From NCBI GenBank assembly GCA_021792815.1, contig JAJYTX010000025.1:1-14379 (forward strand): 14,379 nucleotides of DNA, given 5' to 3'. Positions 6,962-14,075 of this stretch are shown in pieces. Every line of letters starts with the position of its first letter. Positions within the stretch are counted from its first letter, which is position 1. Under the pieces are notes generated by a model, which saw nothing but the letters and a program-made list of their open reading frames with translations, was not told the origin of the DNA and made no database searches. The DNA comes from Pseudomonadota bacterium. Its GTDB lineage: Bacteria > Pseudomonadota > Gammaproteobacteria > Steroidobacterales > Steroidobacteraceae. Both the position numbers and the translations under genes were made by a program.

Positions 6962-8360
6962 GGCGCGCCAGCAGCGCCCGGAGCTTTGCGACGTTGAGCG
7001 GCTTGTCGAGCACCGTGAATCCCTGCGCCTGAAGCCGCTCGCGCAGCCCGGGATCCGGATCGCTGGTCATGATCAGCGTCAGCGGCTCGCGGTCGAACTC
7101 CCGCCGCAGCTGCGCGATGGCCGCATCGCCCTTCAATCCGCCGGCGAGATGGTAGTCGCTGATCACGAGGTCGGGCTGCAGATCGGCCGCGATGAGCTGC
7201 ACGGCCGCATCGGTCGGGGTCGTGGCCGTGACCGGCCGGCAGCCCCATTTCTCGAGCACCGCCGCCATGCCGAGCAAGGCATCGGCACTGTCGTCGATCA
7301 CCACCACGGTGAGCGGCCGCGTGCCGCGCGCCGCCAGCGGCGCACCCGGCCAGACCACCTCCGGCGGCCATTCGGCCACCGCCGTGCCGTACGGTACGAT
7401 CACGGCGAACAGCGAGCCTTTGCCGGGCTGTGATCGCACGACCCGGCCGAGCGAGAGCATCTGGGCGATGCGGCTGACGATCGACAGGCCGAGTCCGATT
7501 CCGACGCTGTCGCGCCGGGCGCCGATCGGCACCTGGTAGTACGGATCGAAGATCGCCTCCAGGTGCTCGGACTCGATCCCGACACCCGTGTCGTAAACGC
7601 CGATCATCAGGCCGTCCGGCCGCCGGCGGCAACCGACCAGCACCCGTCCCGTGGGCGTGTATCGGATGGCATTGCTGATGAAGTTGCGCAACACCGTCTC
7701 GAGCAGGCGCAGATCCGTATGCACCCAGGCCCTGCTGCGGCTGATGCGCAGCCCGATACCCGCCGCGCGCGCCACCGCCTGGAATTCCGGCCCCAGCCGA
7801 TCGAGCAGCGTCGCGACGGGGAAGTCGTCGAGCCGCGGCTCGATCCCGCCCGAGTCGAGCCGCGCGACGTCAAGGAGCGTCGCGAGCAGATTGTTCAACG
7901 ACGCCAGCGCGAGGCGCGCGCGGTGCAGCAGACCGCGGTCGCTCTCGGTCATGGACTCCTCGGCGATCGACTCGAGAAACAGCACCGCGGAGTTCAGCGG
8001 CTGGCGCAGATCGTGGCTCGCGGCCGCGAGGAACCGGGTCTTGCTCTGATTGGCGAGATCCGCCTGCTGCTTTGCCTGCTTCAGCGCCAGCTCGATCTCG
8101 CGGCGTGACTCGAGCTCGCGCGACAGGCGCGCATTGAGCCTCTCGTACTGCTCGGTGCGCAGACGAATGGCCTCTTCGAGCTTCGCCGCCGCCTGGAACC
8201 AGGAGAACGAGGTGCCCTGGTCATCGACCGCCCGCTCGACCCGCACCATCAGGGCATGCACCGTCTTGCGCAATGCCCGGTTCTGCGCTTCGAGCCGCGC
8301 CAGCCGCCGCTCGAGACGCACCCGCTCGGCGCTGCGGCCCGTTTTGGTCTTCGCGGTCAC
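6951..8360 (-). CDS. Soluble hybrid histidine kinase, NahK-like
   Basis: The 469-residue protein has no transmembrane segment and no recognisable PAS or GAF domain. Residues 10-105 form a long charged coiled coil including FQAAAKLEEAIRLRTEQ. The dimerisation/phosphoacceptor helix follows with His116 in FLAAASHDLRQP. The ATPase domain has an N-box at 226-232, DTGVGI at 257-262 and GIGLGLS at 287-293. A C-terminal receiver domain runs from about 350, with the Asp pair 356-357, phosphoacceptor Asp402 in LVISDYHL and Lys453 in LDKP. The FLAAASHDLRQPLNS signature and the RLRT coiled coil are typical of NahK/ErcS'-type kinases partnered with FIST proteins. The GTG at 8360 starts 15 bases after the FIST gene stop; its ribosome binding site is weak, so coupling is likely. 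The kinase probably reads the FIST sensor and passes phosphate through its own receiver or a separate phosphotransfer protein, with the convergent regulator as a plausible end point. Confidence 0.9.
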   Translation of the reverse strand: MTAKTKTGRSAERVRLERRLARLEAQNRALRKTVHALMVRVERAVDDQGTSFSWFQAAAKLEEAIRLRTEQYERLNARLSRELESRREIELALKQAKQQADLANQSKTRFLAAASHDLRQPLNSAVLFLESIAEESMTESDRGLLHRARLALASLNNLLATLLDVARLDSGGIEPRLDDFPVATLLDRLGPEFQAVARAAGIGLRISRSRAWVHTDLRLLETVLRNFISNAIRYTPTGRVLVGCRRRPDGLMIGVYDTGVGIESEHLEAIFDPYYQVPIGARRDSVGIGLGLSIVSRIAQMLSLGRVVRSQPGKGSLFAVIVPYGTAVAEWPPEVVWPGAPLAARGTRPLTVVVIDDSADALLGMAAVLEKWGCRPVTATTPTDAAVQLIAADLQPDLVISDYHLAGGLKGDAAIAQLRREFDREPLTLIMTSDPDPGLRERLQAQGFTVLDKPLNVAKLRALLARRGG

Positions 8361-8375
8361 GATTCTCAGGATGGC

Positions 8376-9542
8376 TTACTTCGCGGCCGCCACCGCGAGG
8401 CAGGTGAATGAATTGTTCACGTGGATGGTATTGAACTGCTCACCGAGCGTCGCGAAACCGACGACCCGATGTCTTTCGAACAGGCTGCAGACCGCTCCGG
8501 TCAGGCCGTGCCGTTCCATGTAGGCAGTGCGTGCCGCGCAATCGAAGCCGATGACCAGCTCCACAGCCCCGAGCGCTCCGCTCAGCGTATCGAACGTCCC
8601 GGTCAATCGCTCGAGCAGGTCCACCGGCTGCGCCACGGTGACCACCAGGCCGGGCTCCATCGCACAGGCGAACTCGATCGAGCCGTCTGCGTAGATGCGC
8701 TGCATTCCGCGGGCGAAATACTGCCCGCCGGCCTTGATCATCAGGGGATAGGGTGCGAACGCATCCGCGTCCTTCGGCACGGACCTCAGACCGCAGGCGG
8801 CGGCGTAGACCTGCAAGGCGCTGCGTCCGTCGATCTCGCGCACCAGACGCCGGTCCGGATCGGCGTCGGTGATGACCAGCCGCCGCCGGCCCGGCACGAA
8901 GTTGTGATGGCTGAGCGCCAGTACCGGATCGCGCCCGGCAACGATGCACAGGACGGCTCCGCCGCGCACCGCACGGCCCCGATGCAGCACCCGGGTGGCG
9001 CTCGCGGACTGACCGAGGGGATTGAAGTAGACATCTCCGGCCGAGCCACCGACCAAGGGCACGCCGCCGAGCTCCGTGCCGAGCGCGGCCACCATCCGCT
9101 CCTCGCCGCACGGTTCGGCATCGACCAGCAGCAGGGCGAACAGATGCGACCACCGGGAATGCGTGCCGCGCCTCAGGCGGCGCAGCAACGACTGCACGAT
9201 CTGCCGCGCATCGGGCAGCGCGAATCGACCGACGTCCTCGATGAGCGCGTCCGCCACCCGGAAGCGGCTCGCCGGAAGGTGAAATCCCGTGACTCCCTCC
9301 TGGAGGAACCCGGCCGGCCCGATCGCCCGGCCGGTGGCCGCGCCGATCACCCGCTCGTGGCCCGCCGTCCGCAGGGCCCGGCCCAGCTTGCCGAGATCGT
9401 GTCCGGTCGTGGCGAACAACACCGTGAAGCCGTCCCGTTCCTGCGGCAACTGCGCGTGAAGGGCATCCGCCACGGCCTGCTCGCCGGCGCCCGCCGCGCC
9501 GAGCAGTGTGATGCGCCTGGACGGTGCTTGTGTGGCATCCAC
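8376..9542 (-). CDS. FIST-domain sensory protein, NosP-like
   Basis: The 388-residue soluble protein has a FIST N domain (about 40-235, with HLFALLLVD at 133-141 and PLVGGSAGD at 162-170) and a FIST C domain (about 240-375). It ends in the signature GFATLGEQFNTIHVNNSFT (362-380). FIST proteins are small-ligand sensors. The Pseudomonas aeruginosa member NosP binds haem, senses nitric oxide and regulates the neighbouring kinase NahK; the same FIST-then-kinase order is seen here. Whether this copy binds haem is not shown, since the haem ligand cannot be assigned by eye. The open frame extends upstream to 9917 but would overlap the CoA ligase. I place the start at the GTG at 9542, which has GGAG six bases upstream and leaves a 49-base gap to the ligase. 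It is the middle gene of the ligase-FIST-kinase operon. Confidence 0.88.
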   Translation of the reverse strand: MDATQAPSRRITLLGAAGAGEQAVADALHAQLPQERDGFTVLFATTGHDLGKLGRALRTAGHERVIGAATGRAIGPAGFLQEGVTGFHLPASRFRVADALIEDVGRFALPDARQIVQSLLRRLRRGTHSRWSHLFALLLVDAEPCGEERMVAALGTELGGVPLVGGSAGDVYFNPLGQSASATRVLHRGRAVRGGAVLCIVAGRDPVLALSHHNFVPGRRRLVITDADPDRRLVREIDGRSALQVYAAACGLRSVPKDADAFAPYPLMIKAGGQYFARGMQRIYADGSIEFACAMEPGLVVTVAQPVDLLERLTGTFDTLSGALGAVELVIGFDCAARTAYMERHGLTGAVCSLFERHRVVGFATLGEQFNTIHVNNSFTCLAVAAAK

Positions 9543-9548
9543 CTGGAG

Positions 9549-9552
9549 CTCC
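9549..9552 (-). promoter_or_regulatory. Ribosome binding site deciding the FIST gene start
   Basis: The minus strand reads GGAG, then six bases, then the GTG at 9542. No other in-frame start between the ligase stop (9592) and the FIST N domain has such a signal. Confidence 0.6.
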
Positions 9553-9591
9553 GCTGCTGCGCCGTGTGCCGTCCGCCCGGCCGGCGGCAGC

Positions 9592-11295
9592 CTAGCGCTT
9601 CCTCTCCGAGGCGAGCTCGGCGAAATCCTCTTCCCAGAACTCGCGCGGATTGCGCTCACCTGCGGCGGCGCGTCCGAGCTCGCCGTTACGCAGTTCGACG
9701 CGGCGGATTTTCCCCGAAATGGTCTTCGGCAGCGCATTGAACTCGATGCGTCGGATGCGCTTGTACGGCGAGACTCGCGCCCGGATATGCTCGAAAATCG
9801 ACAGGGCGGTGACGGCATCCGGAGAGTGCCCGCCGGCCAGCGTGACAAACGCCTTCGGCACGGACAAGCGCAGCGGATCGGGACTCGGCACGACGGCGGC
9901 CTCGGCCACCGCCACATGCTCGATCAGGACACTCTCGAGCTCGAAAGGGCTGATCCGGTAATCGGACGACTTGAACACGTCGTCCATGCGGCCGATGTAG
10001 GTGAGGTACCCGTCGGCATCCCGGGACGCGACGTCCCCGGTATGATAATACCCGTCGCGCATCACCTCGGCGGTGCGCTCCGGATCGTCGATGTAGCCGT
10101 GCATCAGGCTCAGCGGACGCTGCGCCAGATCGATGCAGATCTCCCCCTCCTCAGCGATTCGCCCCTGCGGATCGCGCAGCACGATGGAATAGCCTGGCAG
10201 GGGCTGGCCCATGGAGCCGACCTTGACCGGCTGACCCGGGCAATTGCCGATCTGAGCGGTGGTCTCGGTCTGTCCGTAGCCGTCCCGGAGGGTCACCCCC
10301 CAGGCCTGCCGGACCTGCTCGATGACCTCGGGATTGAGCGGCTCGCCCGCGCTCACCGCCTCGCGCAAAACCACGGGCCAGCGGCGCAGATCCTGCTGGA
10401 TGAGCATGCGCCAGACCGTCGGCGGCGCGCAGAAGGTCGTCACCCGGCAGCGCACGAGTTGGTCGAGCAGCGCACTCGGATCGAACCGCTCGTACTGGTA
10501 CGCCAGCACACAGGCCTGTGCATTCCACGGCGCAAACAGGCACGACCAGGCGTGCTTCGCCCAGCCCGGCGAGCTCAGATTGAGATGAACGTCCCCGGGC
10601 CTCAGGCCGATCCAGTACATCGTGGACAGATGTCCGACGGGATAACTCGCCTGCGTATGCGCGACGAGCTTCGGCCGCGCCGTGGTTCCGGAGGTGAAAT
10701 ACAGAAACAGCAGATCCTCCGCGCGGGTGCGGCGCGCCGGAACGAATGGCGCATCGCCGTGCCGCGAGCGCTCGTAGTCGGCCCAACCCGGCACCGGTTC
10801 ACCGACCGCGATCCGGATCGGCACCCCCGGGTCTGCGCCGAACCGCCCTGTCAGGCGCGAGTGGCTGATGATCGCCTTGACGTGTCCGCGCGCGATGCGA
10901 TCGGCAAGGTCACCGTGCTCGAGCAGCGTGGTCGCCGGAATGATCACCGCACCGAGCCGGATCGCCGCCAGCATCGTCTCCCACAGCGGCACCACGTTGC
11001 CGAGCATGACCAGGATCCGGTCGCCGTGTCCGAGACCCAGGCCGGACAGCCAGTGCGCGAGCTGAGCTGAACGGCGCGCCAGCTGCGCGAAAGACAGCGA
11101 CTCGTCGAGCCCGGCATCGTCCACCACGCGCAGGGCCGGCCGCTCATTGTCACGCGCGATCACGTCGAAGTAATCGCTCGCCCAGTTGAACTCCCCGAGC
11201 GCCGGCCAGGCGAACTCCCGGCTGGCCGTGACCGGGTCCTCCCGCCGGCGCAGCAGGCGGTCTCGTGCCTCGATGAATTGTTTCGTGGCGCTCAT
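9592..11295 (-). CDS. ACSM/acetyl-CoA-synthetase-like acyl-CoA ligase (AMP-forming)
   Basis: The 567-residue cytoplasmic enzyme should activate a short or medium-chain, branched or aromatic acid to its CoA thioester. The ATP loop TSGTTARPK is at 201-209, the adenine motif YGQTET at 340-345, HTGD at 418-421, the hinge GRMDD at 435-439, KSSDYRISPFELE at 442-454, and the catalytic Lys is in SGK (about 529). FNWASDYFD near the N-terminus and NLSSPGWAKHAW at 239-250 place it with medium-chain (ACSM-like) and benzoate-type ligases rather than the FadD type found at the left of the window, so the two ligases probably have different substrates or act at different steps. The ATG at 11295 has AGGGGCGG about 8 bases upstream. 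It is the first gene of the ligase-FIST-kinase operon, so synthesis of the sensor pair appears tied to production of this enzyme. Confidence 0.92.
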   Translation of the reverse strand: MSATKQFIEARDRLLRRREDPVTASREFAWPALGEFNWASDYFDVIARDNERPALRVVDDAGLDESLSFAQLARRSAQLAHWLSGLGLGHGDRILVMLGNVVPLWETMLAAIRLGAVIIPATTLLEHGDLADRIARGHVKAIISHSRLTGRFGADPGVPIRIAVGEPVPGWADYERSRHGDAPFVPARRTRAEDLLFLYFTSGTTARPKLVAHTQASYPVGHLSTMYWIGLRPGDVHLNLSSPGWAKHAWSCLFAPWNAQACVLAYQYERFDPSALLDQLVRCRVTTFCAPPTVWRMLIQQDLRRWPVVLREAVSAGEPLNPEVIEQVRQAWGVTLRDGYGQTETTAQIGNCPGQPVKVGSMGQPLPGYSIVLRDPQGRIAEEGEICIDLAQRPLSLMHGYIDDPERTAEVMRDGYYHTGDVASRDADGYLTYIGRMDDVFKSSDYRISPFELESVLIEHVAVAEAAVVPSPDPLRLSVPKAFVTLAGGHSPDAVTALSIFEHIRARVSPYKRIRRIEFNALPKTISGKIRRVELRNGELGRAAAGERNPREFWEEDFAELASERKR

Positions 11296-11875
11296 GCCGC
11301 CCCCTATGGAAGAACCGGACGTCCCACCGTCTCACGTGCCCTGCCGCACACCCGGCATGATGCCACCGAGTCTGCCGATTACGGTCGTGCGTCGGACCAA
11401 TTGACGAGCACCAGCGCATTTGCTAAGCGCCGCGCGATGCAGCGCCATCCCGAGTCCGGCATTGCCCTGCCGTCCATCCGCCCGGAGCCGTCAATCACCG
11501 CCTCCCCGAGCGAGCAGTGCGCAGCCGGCCGCCACCTGCCAAGGCACCTCGACTCGCCAGGTACCCGCGGGTCGCAGGACGATGCGCCGGGCTCGACATG
11601 CATCCCGACGAGCCCAGGCAGCACGCCTGTGCGTCCAGCAACTCACGCAAACCGCTGCCACGACCCGAAAAGCATGAACCACCCGGATCCTCAGCGACCC
11701 TCGGCCAAGCCGAATCCCAGGCCCTCAGGCCAGAATTGCTCCCGCATGAATTGAAAGCGAACCCACGTGCCTGGACACGAACCCCCCATCTGCCCGGCCC
11801 GTGACACGAGTGGCTACGGACCGCAGGTCCCTCCACCAGTGGCAGGTGCGCAAGCCGCCGCGGCCTCGCGCAAGC
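11296..11875. other. Gene-free stretch upstream of the CoA ligase
   Basis: About 580 bases contain short open frames on both strands, but none has a coherent protein character, a good ribosome binding site or a recognisable family. The first 100 bases next to the ligase must hold its promoter; I could not pick a convincing -10/-35 pair. A small symmetry GGCAT-G-ATGCC lies at 11354-11364 and GGACC-GCA-GGTCC at 11818-11830. The rest looks like degraded sequence at the border between the metabolic locus and the mobile-element region. Confidence 0.5.
11586..11619. repeat. Hairpin in the gene-free stretch
   Basis: GGGCTCG (11589-11595) pairs perfectly with CGAGCCC (11609-11615). GCC (11586-11588) pairs with GGC (11617-11619) across a single bulged A. 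The loop is 13 bases and no T-run follows. It may be a remnant of an element end or chance structure in GC-rich DNA. Confidence 0.3.
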
Positions 11876-12193
11876 TTACCTGACCCATACACCCGACACC
11901 GCCAGAATGATCTTCCCCTTGTAAACACCGGCCTTCAGGGGCTGCTCCATCCCGTTCACCGTCAGCCTGACGATCGGATGATCGTTATCGAACGGATAGT
12001 TTGGAACCAGGTCTGTGTTATAAGTGAGCCTATAGACACGGTCCAGACGAACAGCGCCGTTTGCCCAAAGCACGCTGACCTTATGGCGCGCATCCGCGTG
12101 AGATTGCAGGCCATTGTCACCAGGTTCCCTCGAACCTTTGCCGGATCGCGCGGCGGTGTCGGCGGAAATACGTGGATCATTCGATTGAAGCAT
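11876..12193 (-). CDS. Hypothetical protein, possibly truncated, in lower-GC DNA
   Basis: A 105-codon frame ends in a coherent-looking stretch, with RLTYNTDLVPNYPFDNDHP at about 54-72 followed by a short basic C-terminus, unlike the Arg/Ala/Gly-rich noise of false frames nearby. By my count the G+C of 11881-12060 is about 54%, clearly below the surrounding genes, which hints at separate origin. I do not recognise a family. The ATG at 12193 overlaps the remnant recombinase gene on the other strand and has no visible ribosome binding site. The real N-terminus may therefore have been lost when the mobile element rearranged, leaving only a C-terminal piece. It could also be non-coding. Confidence 0.35.
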   Translation of the reverse strand: MLQSNDPRISADTAARSGKGSREPGDNGLQSHADARHKVSVLWANGAVRLDRVYRLTYNTDLVPNYPFDNDHPIVRLTVNGMEQPLKAGVYKGKIILAVSGVWVR

Positions 12194-12672
12194 TGGCTCT
12201 GCGTCTCGAGGACGTCACGCAGGATGGGCTGTTGACCCGCAAGACGAAGTTCCAGAAGAGTCGGATTCTGCCTCTTCATCCGAGCACCCAGGCGGGGCTG
12301 GAGAGATACCTGCGGCGACGCCCCGGTTTCGGTGCCGCCAGCGATCACGTCTTCATATCATTGCGTGGTGGGCCTTTGCGGTATCCGACCGTAGTAGCCA
12401 CTTTTCTTGCCGCGGTTCGCGCCGTGGGCCTACATCCGGGTCCCGGCCAGCGAGGTCCCCGACTTCATGACCTCAGGCACAGCTGGGCCGTGGCCGCCCT
12501 GGAAGCGTGCCCCTACGGTTACGAGCAGGTCAACCAGCACGTACTCGCCGTATCAACGTATCTCGGCCACGCGAAGTTGGTCAGTACATACGTCTATCTC
12601 CACACGACCCCTCAGCTGCTCGCCGACGTCGCGGCGCGCTGCGAACAGGTCGCAGCGGAGGTCGCGCCATGA
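12172..12672 (+). pseudogene. Tyrosine recombinase, N-terminally truncated
   Basis: The 166-codon frame encodes only the C-terminal catalytic part of a tyrosine recombinase. The beta-hairpin TKFQKSR is at 25-31 (Lys26), LHDLRHSWAV at 98-107 (His99, Arg102), and LGHAKLVSTYVYLH at 131-144 (His133, nucleophile Tyr142). The sequence joins the family at about EALALRLEDV, exactly where the preceding Gly-Leu-Arg-x-Ser-Glu motif should be. The first catalytic Arg and the whole DNA-binding N-domain are therefore missing, roughly half of the usual 300 residues. The GTG at 12172 is only the first available start and has no good ribosome binding site. The gene overlaps the next recombinase by ATGA (12669-12672), as in three-recombinase (RIT-like) elements, where it resembles the middle gene. 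It cannot be an active recombinase. Confidence 0.85.
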
Positions 12673-13664
12673 CTTCGCTCGCTACCCATACCAGCGTCTT
12701 CCTGCGTGAACGGCTGCCTCTGGAGCGGCGGGCAAGCGAGCGTACCTGTGAGACTTACGCTCTGGCCTTACGCTTGTTCTTGGAGTTCACGGCGCAGGAG
12801 CTCAAGATCCGACCGTCTTCCCTGCGCCTGGAGTAACTTGACGCATCGCGCGTGCAGGCGTTTCTCGAACACCTCGAGAAGCAGCGGCACAACAGCCCGG
12901 CAACGCGTAACGTGCGGCTCGCTGCGATCCGGACGTTCATGCGCTTTATTGAACATCGCGAGCCGGCCGCATTGGAGCAGATCCAGCGGATCCGAGTGAT
13001 ACCGATGAAGCGCACCGACTCCCGCCTCGTCAAGCACCTCAACCGCGAGGAGATGCAGGCGTTGCTGGATACGCCGTCGCCGCACACGCGTGAGGGCATT
13101 CGTGATCGGGCGATGCTGTACCTCTGCTACTCGGCCGGACTGCGTGTCTCGGAGCTGGTCGGTCTCCCTATGGAAAGCCTGACTTTTGCTCCGCACCCTT
13201 GCGTCAACGTTCTCGGAAAAGGACGTCGGGAGCGCGCGCTGCCTCTGTTGTGGCGGGAGACCGCAGCCGCGCTGCGTGCATGGCTTTCACAGAGATCATC
13301 TAGCCATGCGAGAGAGGTCTTTCTCAACTCTCAAGGTCATCCGCTCACACGCTCCGGATTCGAGTACATTTTGGACAAGCACGTCCAGGCTGCGGCAAGG
13401 CAATGCCCGAGCCTGCTGACAAAGCGTGTGTCGCCGCATTGGCTGAGGCACTCGTGCGCACTTCTCATACTCCAATCAACGGGTGACGTCCGCAAGGTGG
13501 CGTTGTGGCTCGGCCATGCCAGCATTCAGACGACCGAGATGTATCTACGAGCGGACGCAGCAACGCTCCTGGAGGTGATGAACGAGATGCCGCCACCGGC
13601 CTTGCGTAAAGGCCGGTTCCGCCCTCCTGATCAGCTCATCGCGCTGCTGACGGCCGACCGGTAG
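12669..13664 (+). pseudogene. Tyrosine recombinase interrupted by an in-frame stop codon
   Basis: Read through, this is a 331-codon tyrosine recombinase of normal length. It has an N-terminal SAM-like DNA-binding domain (about 1-112) and a complete catalytic set: Arg159 in AGLRVSE, Lys184 in GKGRRER, His257 and Arg260 in SPHWLRH, His283 in LGH and nucleophile Tyr292 in EMYLRA. It ends with a KGRFRPPD tail like the last gene of three-recombinase elements. A TAA at codon 56 (12834-12836) breaks it between LRLE and LDAS with no frame change, so a single substitution from CAA or GAA would explain it. The downstream frame could in principle restart at the GTG at 12852, but that would lose part of the DNA-binding domain. 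Its ATG overlaps the preceding gene's stop by ATGA, indicating coupled translation originally. Confidence 0.88.
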
Positions 13665-13669
13665 CGGCC

Positions 13670-13742
13670 ATTGTTATGCGGAGCGCAGGACGGTGTCCGA
13701 CGGGGAAAATGCCTCCGGAACCGTCCCGCTCCGCCGAACAAT
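13670..13742. repeat. Long near-perfect inverted repeat at the right end of the recombinase element
   Basis: The left arm (13670-13699, beginning ATTGTTATGCGGAGCG) pairs with the right arm (13716-13742, ending CGCTCCGCCGAACAAT). Twenty-five of 27 positions match, with one two-base mismatch (AT against CG) and small bulges (CA at 13686-13687, G at 13695). The 16-base loop is 13700-13715. It starts 5 bases after the recombinase stop and ends about 12 bases before the break in the neighbouring transposase gene. It may be the element's terminal recombination site, a folded single-strand substrate or a strong terminator. Confidence 0.6.
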
Positions 13743-13952
13743 ATGCTCTGCTGAATACCAGCGCTCGATGGTGGAGGCGCCAAAGCGCGCCTCGAGCCCG
13801 CTCAACGGATAGCGCCAGGGGCGCGCGGCGAGCTCAGCGAGCGCCGCCTGCAGATCCCCCGGTGCGGGCGGCGCGGCCAGCAAGGGCCCTACGATCGCAA
13901 AGCGCAGCCGGGCCCATCGATCGCGCTTGAGCGGATCGTCATCGCAACTCAC
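13674..13952 (-). pseudogene. DDE-type transposase, N-terminal fragment
   Basis: Residues 1-66 (DPLKRDRWARLRFAIVGPLL, then a segment ending FGASTIERWY) match the N-terminal DNA-binding region of a family of large DDE transposases with a Mu/IS481-like integrase core, as I remember them. The full proteins are several hundred residues long. Similarity stops at Tyr66 (near 13755). The last 26 codons run through the inverted repeat of the recombinase element and end at a chance TGA-type stop, so the catalytic core is missing. The start is well supported: GTG at 13952 with GGGAGG six bases upstream. It lies 123 bases downstream of the partner gene on the same strand, the usual order in this insertion sequence. 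The simplest reading is interruption by the recombinase element. Confidence 0.65.
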
Positions 13953-14051
13953 TCCTCGCCTCCCAACAGCGGTAAGACCCGCGTTGTTCTTGGTGCGAGC
14001 AGGCTACGAGGCCCCATCCGGGTGCGCCACCGGCATCCTCTGCGGGAAGGA

Positions 14052-14069
14052 GGCCGCGCGAGCGCGGCC
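14052..14069 (-). terminator. GC hairpin after the accessory gene
   Basis: GGCCGCGC (14052-14059) and GCGCGGCC (14062-14069) are perfectly complementary, 7 bases past the stop codon of the minus-strand accessory gene. No T-run follows, so it is only a possible terminator or attenuator ahead of the transposase gene. Confidence 0.35.
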
Positions 14070-14075
14070 CTCGAA

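Larger units (their letters stand above)
12172..13742 (+). mobile_element. Remnant of a multi-tyrosine-recombinase (RIT-like) element
   Basis: Two tandem, overlapping tyrosine-recombinase genes followed at once by a long inverted repeat match the right-hand portion of elements that carry three such genes in a row. The first gene of the trio and half of the second are absent on the left, where the sequence changes abruptly into unrelated, lower-GC DNA. The right boundary probably lies between the inverted repeat and the point near 13755 where a transposase gene is interrupted. Both recombinases are broken, so the element should not move on its own. Confidence 0.6.

Noticed and set aside
6025..7632. 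535-codon minus-strand frame over the regulator and kinase
   Set aside because: It is in a different frame from the kinase, is Arg/Gly-rich and covers the true regulator gene on the other strand; only a shadow.
9543..9917. N-terminal extension of the FIST protein
   Set aside because: It would overlap about 325 bases of the CoA ligase gene in another frame and gives low-complexity Arg/Ser-rich sequence; the GTG at 9542 has a good ribosome binding site.
11379..11836. Overlapping short frames on both strands in the gene-free stretch
   Set aside because: None has a recognisable motif, balanced composition or ribosome binding site, and they overlap one another in several frames.
11810..11860. 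tRNA 3' end or attachment site, because of a GGACC-GCA-GGTCC arm followed by CTCCACCA
   Set aside because: The loop is 3 bases instead of 7, the TTC-R-A motif is missing and no acceptor, D or anticodon arms can be built.
13673..13739. Integron attC site
   Set aside because: The repeat is bulged like attC, but an attC starts with a box ending in AAC and finishes with one starting in GTT. Here GTT is on the left and AAC on the right, no integron integrase is visible and the boxes do not fit the consensus.
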